A DNA stretch of 11,105 bases from JBFHNV01 sp965365655 (GCA_965365655.1 CBDUCN010000161.1:1-11105), one strand, 5' to 3'; shown: positions 1-6,595, numbered from the stretch's first letter. Program-made: numbers and translations. Notes: generated by a model not told the origin, from the letters alone.

Positions 1-190
1 GCAGCGCCGGGGCGCCGATGATCTCGGACAGGAAGGCCTCGGACGCGTCGTCGCCATGCAGGATGCAGTTCTCGCCGCCCTCCTCGTAGTTGATGACGAA
101 CTGCAGCGCGAGGCGCGCACCGCCCGGCCAGCGCGGGTCCGGGGGCTCACGCCCGTATCCCACCATGTCACGCGGGTAGTGCTCGTTCAC
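1..190 (-). CDS. puuE: Allantoinase PuuE (polysaccharide-deacetylase type), N-terminal part
   Basis: Partial gene: the first 63 codons are present and the rest lies beyond the left edge. The protein would hydrolyse allantoin to allantoate in the cytoplasm. PuuE is the metal-independent allantoinase analogue of the polysaccharide-deacetylase fold, unrelated to the amidohydrolase-type AllB. The visible N-terminus has the PuuE signature: YPRDMVGYGR near residue 5, then PDPRWPGGARLALQFV, NYEEGGE, and LHGD before SEAFLSE. I chose the GTG at 188-190 because a Shine-Dalgarno-like GGAGGG (200-205) lies 9 nt upstream and the reading starts exactly at the conserved NEHYPRDM segment. An overlapping ATG at 196-198 is out of frame and stops at once, and the ATG at 164-166 would cut off conserved residues. 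It is the last visible gene of the operon, 70 nt after the racemase, which supplies enantiomers of the same substrate. Family recognition is strong. Activity cannot be checked because the catalytic region is missing. Confidence 0.9.
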   Translation of the reverse strand, partial: MNEHYPRDMVGYGREPPDPRWPGGARLALQFVINYEEGGENCILHGDDASEAFLSEIIGAPAL

Positions 191-199
191 CGTCGCATG

Positions 200-205
200 C
201 CCTCC
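200..205 (-). promoter_or_regulatory. Ribosome binding site of puuE
   Basis: GGAGGG on the minus strand, 9 nt before the GTG at 188-190. It decides in favour of the GTG start over the downstream in-frame ATG at 164-166. Confidence 0.6.
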
Positions 206-212
206 AGAGCTC

Positions 213-226
213 GTCGCGGCCGCGAC
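213..226. repeat. 14-bp perfect palindrome in the racemase-puuE gap
   Basis: GTCGCGGCCGCGAC is perfectly self-complementary and lies just upstream of the puuE ribosome binding site. A second short inverted repeat follows at 232-244 (GGGCC/GGCCC arms, 3-nt spacer). They could be a protein site or a small RNA structure, but in sequence this GC-rich chance palindromes are fairly common. No function is assigned. Confidence 0.4.
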
Positions 227-260
227 GCGTCGGGCCGGCGGCCCGCGCGCGCAGCGCGGT

Positions 261-1004
261 TCACGATCCGTCGCCGCCCGGCGCGAAGCGGGCGAGCGCA
301 CCGAGATACGGCTTCGCCAGCGGCTCGGCGTATCCGCCCACCTTGCTGGTGCGAAGCCCCAGCGTCACCAGCGACTCGGCGAGCTTCACGGCGCACACCA
401 CGCCGTCGAGCACCGGCACGCCCAGCTCGTCGCTGAAGCGCCGCGCGAGGTCCGCCATGCCCGCGCAGCCGAGCACCACGGCCTCGGCGCCGTCCTCGTC
501 CAGCGTGCGGCGGATCTCGCGGCGCACCCGCTCCACGGCGCCCGACGCCGGGTCCTCCAGCGCGAGCACGGGCACCTGCGCGGCGCGCACCCGGCAGCGT
601 GCCGCGGCGCCGTAGCGGGCCACCAGGCCTTCGATGGGGACGAGCGAGCGGGGCAGCGTGGTGACGATGGAGAAGCGGCTCGCGACGAGGGAGGCGCAGT
701 GCACGCTCGCCTCGCAGATCCCGACCACCGGCCCGCCGGCAACGCAGCGCGCCGCGTCGAGGCCCGTGTCGTCGAAGCACGCGATGACGTAGGCGTCGTG
801 GCCCGTGCGCTCGCCGTCACGCACCGCGGCCAGCAGTCCCGGCACGGCGAAGGCCTCGTCGTAGAAGCCCTCGATGCTCGCCGGCCCCATGTCCGGGTTG
901 ACCGTGGTCACCCGTGTCCCGGGCCCGGCGACCTCACGCGCGGCGACGGCGATCTTCTCCGTCATCGACGCCGTGGTGTTCGGGTTGACGACCAGGATCC
1001 GCAT
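261..1004 (-). CDS. hpxA: Asp/Glu/hydantoin racemase family protein, probable allantoin racemase
   Basis: A 247-residue cytoplasmic cofactor-independent racemase, the usual length for the hydantoin/allantoin racemase group. The N-terminus MRILVVNPNTT is the family's opening beta strand and substrate loop. The two catalytic cysteines appear as Cys76 (ACFDDTGLDA) and Cys180 (VLGCAGM), each expected to act as acid/base on one face of the chiral carbon. Spontaneous and enzymatic ureide chemistry gives mixed enantiomers of allantoin, and a racemase lets a stereoselective allantoinase use both. The next gene downstream is the allantoinase puuE, which is the main reason for preferring allantoin over 5-substituted hydantoins or aspartate as substrate. 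The ATG overlaps the TGA of the upstream permease by one base (TGATG), implying translational coupling. Family: high confidence. Exact substrate: inference. It could instead be a hydantoin racemase (HyuE-like), but no hydantoinase or carbamoylase gene is visible here. Confidence 0.85.
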   Translation of the reverse strand: MRILVVNPNTTASMTEKIAVAAREVAGPGTRVTTVNPDMGPASIEGFYDEAFAVPGLLAAVRDGERTGHDAYVIACFDDTGLDAARCVAGGPVVGICEASVHCASLVASRFSIVTTLPRSLVPIEGLVARYGAAARCRVRAAQVPVLALEDPASGAVERVRREIRRTLDEDGAEAVVLGCAGMADLARRFSDELGVPVLDGVVCAVKLAESLVTLGLRTSKVGGYAEPLAKPYLGALARFAPGGDGS

Positions 1005-1912
1005 CACACCATGCCCTGGCCCGCATCCGATCCGAGCGCGCGGCGGCGCCGGCGGAGCAGCAGCACCACGGCCGCGCACAGCCCGATCACCGCGAACGAC
1101 ACGCCCGTCGTCAGCGTGCCCAGCGCGTAGATCTCCGGCGTGGTGACGGTGGTGGTCAGCCCGCGCAGCTCCAGCGGCAGGGTGTTCAGATCGCCCGCCG
1201 CCTGGCTCGACCGGGCCAGCTCGTCGTAGGACAGCGTGAACCCGAACAGCGCGACCCCGATGAGGCTGGGCGCGATGATCGGCAGCACCACGTGAAAGAA
1301 CGTCTGCGCGCTGCTCGCACCGAGATCCCGGGCGGCCTCCTCGAACGAGCGGTCGAAGCGGTTGAACACCGCGAACATGATCAGCAGGCCGAAGGGCAGT
1401 GTCCAGCTCAGGTGCGCGCCCAGCGCCGAGGTGTACAGGCCCGCCGAGGTCGTGTAGTGCTCGACGATGGACGTGATGCCCCTGGCCTCGCCGAAGGCCA
1501 TGACCCCCTCGTCGAGCAGCCGGAAGCCGAGCCCGATTCCCAGGCTCACGACGATGGACGGCATGATGAGACTGGCCACCGCGACGTAGAACAGCAGCGA
1601 GCTGCCGCGGAAACGGCGCCGGTAGGCGAGCCCGGCGGCGACCGAGAAGACCACCGTCACGAGCATCACCAGCGCGCCCAGCTTCAGCGAGCGGCGAAAC
1701 GCCGCCCAGATGTCCACGACGCCCACGCCTTCCATCAGCCTGGAGAACCAGAAGGTGGACACGCCGTTCATCGGGAAGGTCAGGCCGCCTTCCGGACCCT
1801 GGAAGGACAGGATGAGAATGGTGAGGGTGGGCCCGTACAGGAACAGCACGAACGCGGCGAAGAACGCCGCCAGCACGTAGAACGCGAGCCCGCGTCTGCC
1901 GTCCGTGTGCAC
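1004..1912 (-). CDS. ABC transporter permease, PotC-like (polyamine/opine/ureide importer family)
   Basis: A 302-residue inner-membrane permease with about six hydrophobic segments (first at residues 10-36, last at 268-287). The cytoplasmic coupling loop is the EAA motif EEAARDLGASSAQTF (191-205) followed by HVVLPIIAPSLIG, which docks the ATPase. The segment FGFTLSYDELARSSQ after it, and the later PLELRGLTTTVTTPEIYALGTL, match the layout of PotC and PotI in the spermidine/putrescine group. The start is GTG at 1910-1912, 3 nt after the stop of the partner permease, with a strong AAGGAG (1921-1926) 8 nt upstream. The C-terminus ends in an Arg-rich cytoplasmic tail (RRRRRALG). The 3' end overlaps the racemase start. 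The partner permease gene lies immediately upstream, so the membrane part is a heterodimer. The Pot-like fold does not mean polyamine transport here: the operon's enzymes point to a ureide such as allantoin, which is inference. Confidence 0.9.
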   Translation of the reverse strand: MHTDGRRGLAFYVLAAFFAAFVLFLYGPTLTILILSFQGPEGGLTFPMNGVSTFWFSRLMEGVGVVDIWAAFRRSLKLGALVMLVTVVFSVAAGLAYRRRFRGSSLLFYVAVASLIMPSIVVSLGIGLGFRLLDEGVMAFGEARGITSIVEHYTTSAGLYTSALGAHLSWTLPFGLLIMFAVFNRFDRSFEEAARDLGASSAQTFFHVVLPIIAPSLIGVALFGFTLSYDELARSSQAAGDLNTLPLELRGLTTTVTTPEIYALGTLTTGVSFAVIGLCAAVVLLLRRRRRALGSDAGQGMV

Positions 1913-1915
1913 GTC

Positions 1916-2803
1916 TCAGAGCTCCTTGCGCACGTCGACGATGCGCGTCAGGCCCCAGATGATCATCAGCACGATCGCGAGCAGGATGACGGCATTGGCG
2001 GCGGCCGCGGGGAACTGCAGGTAGGAGGTCTGCACCTGGATGATCTTGCCGATCGAGGCGAGCTGCTGTCCGCCCATCACCCCGATGGTCACGAAGTCGC
2101 CCATGACGATCGTGATCACGAAGATGGAGCCGATCGCGATGCCGGGCTTGCACAGCGGAATCACGACGTTGACCAGCGTCTGCCAGGCGCTGGCGCCGGA
2201 GTCTGAGGCGGCCTCCAGCAGCGATCGGTCGATTCGCATCATCGAGTTGAAGATCGGCACGATCATGAACAGCGTGTAGAGGTGGACGAAGGCCAGCACC
2301 ACGGAGAACTCGGAGAACAGCAGCCACTCCTGGCGCGAATCGGCGAGGCCCAGCGCGAGCAGCGCGTCGTTCACGAGCCCGTTGCGCCCGAGAAGGGGGA
2401 TCCACGAGATCATGCGAATGACGTTCGACGTCCAGAACGGAATGGTGCAGATCAGGAACAGCAGGATCTGCATCGTCAGCGTGCGCACGTGGAAGCAGAG
2501 GAAGTACGCGATGGTGAAGCCGATCAGCAGCGTCAGCAGCCACACCATGAAGCACAGCATCAGCGTGCTCCAGTAGGTCTTGAAGGTCACGCACAGCTCT
2601 GGAAGGTCGTCGAGGCAGCCCTCGAAGATCTCCTTGTAGTTCTGCCCCGTGACGGCCGGGATGATCTCGTACTCGTTGTAATCGAAGAAGCTGACGACGA
2701 CGACGATCAGCAGCGGCGCGACGAAGAACAGCGCGAAGACCAGCGTCAGCGGCGCCGCCTGCAGATATGCGGCGATGGCGCGGCCTTCGTGTGCGGGCCT
2801 CAT
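1916..2803 (-). CDS. ABC transporter permease, PotB-like
   Basis: A 295-residue inner-membrane permease. The N-terminal transmembrane helix covers about residues 17-40, followed by a periplasmic loop and five more hydrophobic stretches. The segment IPFWTSNVIRMISWIPLLGRNGLVN (121-145) is characteristic of PotB/PotH permeases. The EAA coupling loop is LLEAASDSGASAWQTL (195-210), followed by VNVVIPLCKPGIAIG. It pairs with the PotC-like permease 3 nt downstream. The start is the ATG at 2801-2803. No good Shine-Dalgarno precedes it, unlike its partner, so initiation may be weaker or depend on RNA folding. The 61-nt gap to the binding-protein gene contains a strong hairpin (2821-2849). Loop 1 (about 41-75) contains two cysteines and several acidic residues, of unknown meaning. 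Substrate inferred from context only. Confidence 0.9.
   Translation of the reverse strand: MRPAHEGRAIAAYLQAAPLTLVFALFFVAPLLIVVVVSFFDYNEYEIIPAVTGQNYKEIFEGCLDDLPELCVTFKTYWSTLMLCFMVWLLTLLIGFTIAYFLCFHVRTLTMQILLFLICTIPFWTSNVIRMISWIPLLGRNGLVNDALLALGLADSRQEWLLFSEFSVVLAFVHLYTLFMIVPIFNSMMRIDRSLLEAASDSGASAWQTLVNVVIPLCKPGIAIGSIFVITIVMGDFVTIGVMGGQQLASIGKIIQVQTSYLQFPAAAANAVILLAIVLMIIWGLTRIVDVRKEL
1921..1926 (-). promoter_or_regulatory. Ribosome binding site of the PotC-like permease
   Basis: AAGGAG on the minus strand, inside the end of the upstream permease gene and 8 nt before the GTG at 1910-1912. It supports a GTG start for the downstream gene and tight translational coupling across the 3-nt gap. Confidence 0.7.
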
Positions 2804-2820
2804 CGGTCAGGGAGAGTACG

Positions 2821-2849
2821 GGCAGGAGGGCGGCGTGCGCCCTCCTGCC
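2821..2849 (-). repeat. Intercistronic hairpin between binding-protein and permease genes
   Basis: A perfect 12-bp inverted repeat: arm GGCAGGAGGGCG at 2821-2832 pairs with 2838-2849, leaving a 5-nt loop. It starts 15 nt past the binding-protein stop codon. No T tract follows in the direction of transcription, so it is not a textbook terminator. Such structures between binding-protein and permease genes commonly protect the upstream message from 3' exonucleases or partly terminate transcription, so that binding protein outnumbers permease. The structure is seen directly; its role is inferred. Confidence 0.7.
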
Positions 2850-2864
2850 GCGTGGCCCGGCGTC

Positions 2865-4157
2865 TCAGGCGGCAACGAACTCGTTCCACTTGCGCACCAT
2901 GTAGCGGTTCTCGTCCATCACCGCGTTCCAGCACGCAACCCGCCCCATGCGCTCCTCGAAGGAGCCGCCGTCGCGCACCGCGCCGGCCTTCTCCATCACG
3001 GTGCCGTCAGGCGCCTTGATGTCCTTCTCCGCGGGCTTGCCCTCCATCCAGTACGCCCACTCGTAGGGCTCCATGGACGCCTTGGACGTGCTCAGCACCG
3101 CGTTGTAGTAGCCCTGGCGGTTCAGGAAGGCGCCGGCCCAGCCGGACAGGTACCAGTTGATGAACTCGTAGCCGGCGTCGAGCTTCTTGCCCTTGAGATT
3201 CTTCGAGAACGACACGCCGCTGGCCCACGCGCGGTAACCCTCCTCCAGCGGCTGGTAGATGCACGGAACGCCCATGGAGCGCACCTTCGTCACGGCAGGC
3301 GACCACATGGACTGGATGACCACCTCGCCCGAGGCCATCAGGTTGACCGACTCGTTGAACTCCTTCCACAGCGCACGGAACTGACCCGCCCGCTTCGCCT
3401 CGATCAGCACGTCGATGGTGAGGTCGATCTCCTCCTTGGTCATGTTCCCCTTGTCGGCATAGGTGTGCTTGCCCAGGGACTCCACCACCATGGCCGCGTC
3501 CATGATGCCGATGGACGGAATGTTCAGGATCGACGCCTTGCCCTTGAACTCCGGGTTCAGCAGCTCGTGCCAGTTGCGGATGGGGCGGCCGATGAGATCC
3601 GGGCGGATGCCCAGGGTGTCGGCGTTATAGACGGTCGGGATCAGGGACAGCCAGCGGGTCTGCTCGGACACGAACTCGGAGCTGTTCTGCGCCGCGAGGT
3701 GCATCACCTTGACCGGCGCGGTGCCCTGGCTTCCGATCTTCTTGCCGGCGACCTCGCCCTTGGTGAACACCGTCGTGATGTTGTCCGCCTCGGCGATGCG
3801 GGTGCGGTCCATGCCCTGGAGGTTCCCGGACGGCACGATCTTCTTCACCATCCACACCTCGGGCTCGAGGATGTCGAAGCGGTTCGGCTGCGTGACCGCC
3901 GTCTTGACCACGTCGTCGGAGGTCAGCGGGATGTACTGCAGCTTGATGCCGGTGTCTTCCTCGAACTTCGCGGCGATGCGCGTGTCCTGTGTCACCGCCG
4001 TGCTCGCGTAGCGCAGCGTGATCGGCTCGGCGGCGTGCACGTACGGAAACCCGGTGATGGCGCCGGTGCCGACGGCGAGGCCGGTCGCGCCGGTGGTCTT
4101 CAGGAACCTGCGCCGGCTGAGGCCGCGCTTGTCTCGCTTGCCCGCGTCGTTGCTCAT
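2865..4157 (-). CDS. Tat-exported ABC transporter solute-binding protein (spermidine/putrescine-binding-like)
   Basis: A 430-residue periplasmic binding protein that would capture the ligand and deliver it to the two permeases. The N-terminus has a perfect twin-arginine motif SRRRFLK (14-20), a moderately hydrophobic stretch (TTGATGLAVGTGAITGF, 21-37) and a likely cleavage site near VHA-AEP (residues 40-44), so it should be exported folded through the Tat system. The mature part begins ITLRYASTAV and includes GIKLQYIPLTSDDVV and FDILEPEVW, the usual shape of type II binding proteins (bacterial solute-binding family 1). At about 388 mature residues it is longer than PotD or PotF, suggesting a specialised binder. 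The ATG at 4155-4157 is preceded by GGGAGGGAG and sits right at the Tat leader. Reading frame extends further upstream but only into the ATPase gene. It is the second gene of the operon, 34 nt after the ATPase. Proposed ligand: allantoin or a related ureide, from context. Confidence 0.9.
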   Translation of the reverse strand: MSNDAGKRDKRGLSRRRFLKTTGATGLAVGTGAITGFPYVHAAEPITLRYASTAVTQDTRIAAKFEEDTGIKLQYIPLTSDDVVKTAVTQPNRFDILEPEVWMVKKIVPSGNLQGMDRTRIAEADNITTVFTKGEVAGKKIGSQGTAPVKVMHLAAQNSSEFVSEQTRWLSLIPTVYNADTLGIRPDLIGRPIRNWHELLNPEFKGKASILNIPSIGIMDAAMVVESLGKHTYADKGNMTKEEIDLTIDVLIEAKRAGQFRALWKEFNESVNLMASGEVVIQSMWSPAVTKVRSMGVPCIYQPLEEGYRAWASGVSFSKNLKGKKLDAGYEFINWYLSGWAGAFLNRQGYYNAVLSTSKASMEPYEWAYWMEGKPAEKDIKAPDGTVMEKAGAVRDGGSFEERMGRVACWNAVMDENRYMVRKWNEFVAA

Positions 4158-4191
4158 GTGCTCTCCCTCCCTACAAAAGGCCGTGTTGCGT

Positions 4192-5319
4192 TCACCCCAG
4201 CACGTGTGCGTCGCCGGGGGACCAGGTCGCGACGACCCGGTCGCCCGGTGCGAGGGGCGTCTCGAAAAAGGCGCTCTCGTGCAGCGCCACGTTGAACTCG
4301 TCCAGCCCGTCGCCCTCGAGCCCGACCAGGACGTGGGTCCCCTGGTACTGGACCGAGCTGACGGCGGCGGGCAGGACGTTGTGCACCGTCTCCGCGCCGC
4401 CAGGCGCAGGCTGCAGCCGGATGCGGTCCGTGCGCACGGCGAAGGACACCCGCTCGGGCAGCCCGGCATGCTCCCCGCGGATGGCGAAGCGCGCGCCGTC
4501 GGGTCCGTCCAGCCATGTCAGGCCGTCCGCTACCGCCGCGTCCCGGCGGCGCCCCTCGAGCACGTTGTGGCCGCCGATGAAGCGCGCCACGAACCGCGTC
4601 GCGGGGCGGTTGTAAACGTCGCGCGGCGGCGCGGCCTGCTCGATGCGCCCCTCGCTCATCACGACGACCATGTCGGCCAGCGCCATGGCCTCCTCCTGGG
4701 AGTGCGTCACGTGCACGAAGGTGAGCCCCAGCTCCTGCTGCAGGCGCTTGAGCTCGGCGCGCATGCGCACGCGCAGGAACGGATCCAGCGCCGAGAGCGG
4801 CTCGTCCAGCAGCAGCACGGCCGGATTCGTGATCAGGGCGCGGGCCAGTGCGACACGCTGCTGCTGGCCGCCGGAGAGCTGTGCGGGGAGGCGCGCCGCG
4901 TAGTCCTCCATGTGGACCAGGGCCAGCAGCCGCGACGCCTGCTCGTGCCGGGACGCCTTGCCCTCGCCGCGCATCTTCAGGCTGAAGGCCACGTTGTCGA
5001 GGCAGTCGAGGTGCGGGAAGAGCGCGTAGTCCTGGAACATCATCGCGGTGGGACGCCGTGCCGGAGGCAGCGCGTTCATCACCGCGTCGCCGATGCGCAC
5101 CTCGCCGCCGGAGATGCCCTCGTGGCCCGCGATCATGCGCAGGGTCGAGGTCTTGCCGCAGCCGCTCGGGCCGAGCAGGCAGCAGTACGTGCCCGCCGGG
5201 ATCTCGAGATCGATCGCATCGACCGCGACGACGTCGCCGTAGCGCTTGCACAGCCCCCGCAGCTCGATGCGGCCGGCCTGTGCGGAGAGGGTCGTCGCGA
5301 TCGGGGTGGAATGAGCCAT
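4192..5319 (-). CDS. ABC transporter ATP-binding protein, PotA-like
   Basis: A 375-residue cytoplasmic ATPase that powers import as a dimer under the two permeases. Motifs in order: Walker A GPSGCGKT (50-57), Q-loop MMFQDYALFPHL (Gln96), ABC signature LSGGQQQRVALARAL (148-162), Walker B LLLDEP with D-loop LSALD (169-179), and switch His206 in HVTHSQEEAM. Residues from about 240 to the end form the accessory C-terminal (TOBE-type) domain found in PotA, FbpC and related importers, with the linker FIGGHNVLEG. It is the promoter-proximal gene of the leftward operon: its ATG at 5317-5319 follows the divergent control region, with a modest AGGA 8-9 nt upstream. The inferred transcript has a leader of about 110 nt before this start. 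All catalytic residues are present, so it should be functional. Confidence 0.93.
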   Translation of the reverse strand: MAHSTPIATTLSAQAGRIELRGLCKRYGDVVAVDAIDLEIPAGTYCCLLGPSGCGKTSTLRMIAGHEGISGGEVRIGDAVMNALPPARRPTAMMFQDYALFPHLDCLDNVAFSLKMRGEGKASRHEQASRLLALVHMEDYAARLPAQLSGGQQQRVALARALITNPAVLLLDEPLSALDPFLRVRMRAELKRLQQELGLTFVHVTHSQEEAMALADMVVVMSEGRIEQAAPPRDVYNRPATRFVARFIGGHNVLEGRRRDAAVADGLTWLDGPDGARFAIRGEHAGLPERVSFAVRTDRIRLQPAPGGAETVHNVLPAAVSSVQYQGTHVLVGLEGDGLDEFNVALHESAFFETPLAPGDRVVATWSPGDAHVLG

Positions 5320-5369
5320 CTCGCGGTCCTGCTATCGTTCTCTCGGCAGCGTGCGGCGGCTGAGCGGGG

Positions 5370-5381
5370 CGACCCGGGTCG
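5370..5381. repeat. 12-bp perfect palindrome in the transporter leader
   Basis: CGACCCGGGTCG is perfectly self-complementary. It lies about 50 nt downstream of the predicted sigma-54 start site and about 50 nt before the ATPase start codon. A position inside the transcribed leader would suit a repressor roadblock operator, but no regulator gene is visible to assign it to. Confidence 0.4.
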
Positions 5382-5440
5382 AGACGGAACGGTAACGATG
5401 AATCCGGACGAAGCAAGCCCGGCCGGCGTGCCGTCCTCTT

Positions 5441-5456
5441 AGCATTCGTCGTGCCA
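5441..5456 (-). promoter_or_regulatory. Sigma-54 (RpoN) promoter of the transporter/allantoin operon
   Basis: The minus strand reads TGGCACGACGAATGCT. Against the sigma-54 consensus TGGCACG-N4-TTGCW, the -24 element is a perfect match. The invariant GG (5454-5455) and GC (5442-5443) are exactly 10 nt apart, and the -12 element ATGCT differs from TTGCT by one base. Transcription would start near 5430 and run left into the ATPase gene at 5319. Sigma-54 promoters need an enhancer-bound activator, and candidate NtrC sites lie upstream at the right distance. The match is too specific to be likely by chance in a 300-bp gap, although no start site has been mapped. Confidence 0.8.
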
Positions 5457-5518
5457 GCGCAAAATGCCTTTCCGGAATAGAGACTTGCAGCGATGTCACT
5501 GACGACCCCGAGGATGCC

Positions 5519-5535
5519 TGCACCGCGACGGTGCG
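5519..5535. promoter_or_regulatory. NtrC-like enhancer site 1
   Basis: TGCACC-GCGAC-GGTGCG matches the NtrC dyad TGCACY-N5-GGTGCA at 11 of 12 specified positions. Its centre is about 97 bp upstream of the predicted sigma-54 start site, in the range used by NtrC enhancers. NtrC phosphorylated under nitrogen limitation would bind here and activate the transporter operon by DNA looping. Confidence 0.7.
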
Positions 5536-5549
5536 GCGACGAGGGCGTC

Positions 5550-5566
5550 CGCACGGCGCTGGGGCA
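5550..5566. promoter_or_regulatory. NtrC-like enhancer site 2 (degenerate)
   Basis: CGCACG-GCGCT-GGGGCA matches the NtrC dyad at 9 of 12 positions. It lies exactly 31 bp, about three helical turns, from the stronger site at 5519-5535, so both dimers would face the same side of DNA. The paired layout resembles the two glnA enhancer sites of E. coli, roughly three turns apart. On its own this match would not be convincing; its phase relative to site 1 is what makes it worth listing. Confidence 0.45.
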
Positions 5567-5620
5567 CGGGGCTGCGAGGCTGCCGCGGCGCCGCGGGGCC
5601 GCCGGCGCGGCGCGCCGGGC

Positions 5621-6577
5621 ATGACCCCGTCCCTGCCCGGCGGCCTGCTCGTCGCCATCGGCGGCAACGCGATCCACCCGGATCACGGGCCCGGCACCGC
5701 GACCGAGCAGTTCGCGATGGCGGCGCGCACCGGCCGCGCCCTGCTGCCCGTCATGCGGATGCGCGAGCCGCTGGTGATCACCCACGGCAACGGTCCGGTC
5801 GTCGGCAAGATCCTGATGCGCCAGGCGCTGACCCGTGACCGCATCCCGCCGATGAGCATGGACGTGTGCGTCGCCCACAGCCAGGGCGGCATCGCGTACA
5901 TGCTGATGCAGGCGCTGGAGAACGCCCTGCGCGAGGTCGGCGACGACCGTCACGTGGTGTGCCTGCTCACCCAGGTGGAGGTGGACGCCGACGACCCGGC
6001 CTTCGGGAATCCCACCAAGCCCGTGGGCTTCTTCTACGACGAGGACGAGGCGCGTGACATCGGCCAGACCCTGGGCTGGACCATGCGCGAGGACGCCGGG
6101 CGCGGGTATCGATACGTGGTGCCCTCGCCCCGCCCGCGCCACATCGCCGACATCTCCCTGGTGGAGACCGTGGCGCGCAGCGGCGCGGTGGTCATCGCCG
6201 GCGGCGGCGGCGGTATTCCCGTGGTGCGCGACGCGCGCGGCGTCCGCCGCGGCGTGGAGGCGGTGATCGACAAGGACCTCAGCTCCGCGCACATGGCCAA
6301 CGTGCTCGGCATCAAGGTGATGATGATCCTGACCGCCGTGGACGCCGTCTACGTGGACTACGGCACGCCGCACGCGCGGCCTCTGGGGGAGATCACCGCG
6401 CACGCGCTCCGCGTCCACCACGATGCAGGGACGTTCGCCGCCGGCAGCATGCAGCCCAAGGTGGCGGCGGCGCTGCATTTCCTGGACAACGGCGGGGAGC
6501 GCGCGATCATCGCCCACCTGGACAGCGCGGAGCGTGCCCTGCGCGGCGAGACCGGCACCCAGATCCTCGCGACCTGA
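5621..6577 (+). CDS. arcC: Carbamate kinase family protein
   Basis: A 318-residue cytoplasmic amino-acid-kinase-fold enzyme, the normal carbamate kinase length, that would transfer phosphate between carbamoyl phosphate and ADP to give ATP, CO2 and ammonia. Motifs: AIGGNAI (12-18) at the start, THGNGPVVG (54-62; usual form THGNGPQVG), NPTKPVGFFYDEDEA (130-144) with the conserved lysine of the mobile subdomain, AGGGGGIPV (193-201), VIDKDLSSA (215-223) with nucleotide-binding Lys218, LTAVDAVY (237-244), and AAGSMQPKVAAA (273-284; usual GSMGPK). I chose the ATG at 5621 because it lies just before the first beta strand. No Shine-Dalgarno is visible, and upstream codons give Arg/Gly-rich sequence with no family likeness. 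It precedes the aminotransferase gene by 18 nt. No arginine deiminase gene is present, so a role in ureide (oxalurate/carbamoyl phosphate) breakdown is more likely than the arginine pathway. Family is sure; pathway is inferred. Confidence 0.9.
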   Translation: MTPSLPGGLLVAIGGNAIHPDHGPGTATEQFAMAARTGRALLPVMRMREPLVITHGNGPVVGKILMRQALTRDRIPPMSMDVCVAHSQGGIAYMLMQALENALREVGDDRHVVCLLTQVEVDADDPAFGNPTKPVGFFYDEDEARDIGQTLGWTMREDAGRGYRYVVPSPRPRHIADISLVETVARSGAVVIAGGGGGIPVVRDARGVRRGVEAVIDKDLSSAHMANVLGIKVMMILTAVDAVYVDYGTPHARPLGEITAHALRVHHDAGTFAAGSMQPKVAAALHFLDNGGERAIIAHLDSAERALRGETGTQILAT

Positions 6578-6595
6578 ACACTGGAAGCACTGCAC

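Larger units (their letters stand above)
5320..5620. other. Divergent intergenic control region
   Basis: About 300 bp separate the leftward transporter operon from the rightward carbamate kinase gene. I see no plausible gene in it. An open frame extends from 5531 into the kinase, but its translation is low-complexity Arg/Gly/Ala and overlaps the proposed NtrC site. The region holds a sigma-54 promoter for the minus strand, two NtrC-like dyads, and a 12-bp palindrome in the transporter leader. A relatively AT-rich patch (5461-5490, 13 of 30 bases G/C) lies between enhancer and promoter, where bending would be useful, but I found no good IHF match. No convincing sigma-70 or sigma-54 promoter was found for the plus strand. 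Confidence 0.7.

Noticed and set aside
261..2594. A long open frame on the minus strand covering the racemase and both permease regions
   Set aside because: Only the segment from 1004 down to 261 has family similarity (the racemase). The rest is an Arg/Ala/His-rich shadow of the permease genes in another frame.
5474..5490. CCGGAAT...TTGCAG on the plus strand as a sigma-54 promoter
   Set aside because: TTGCA fits the -12 element, but GG and GC are 11 nt apart and the -24 element is poor.
5562..5577. GGGCACG followed by CTGCG on the plus strand, a possible sigma-54 promoter for carbamate kinase
   Set aside because: With GGGCACG as the -24 element the GG-GC spacing is 9 nt, and shifting the register to get 10 nt loses the -24 match. 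It also overlaps the weaker NtrC dyad.
5531..5620. N-terminal extension of carbamate kinase from the GTG at 5531
   Set aside because: The added 30 residues are Arg/Gly/Ala-rich and unlike the family, and the GTG overlaps the NtrC dyad. The ATG at 5621 begins right at the conserved first strand.
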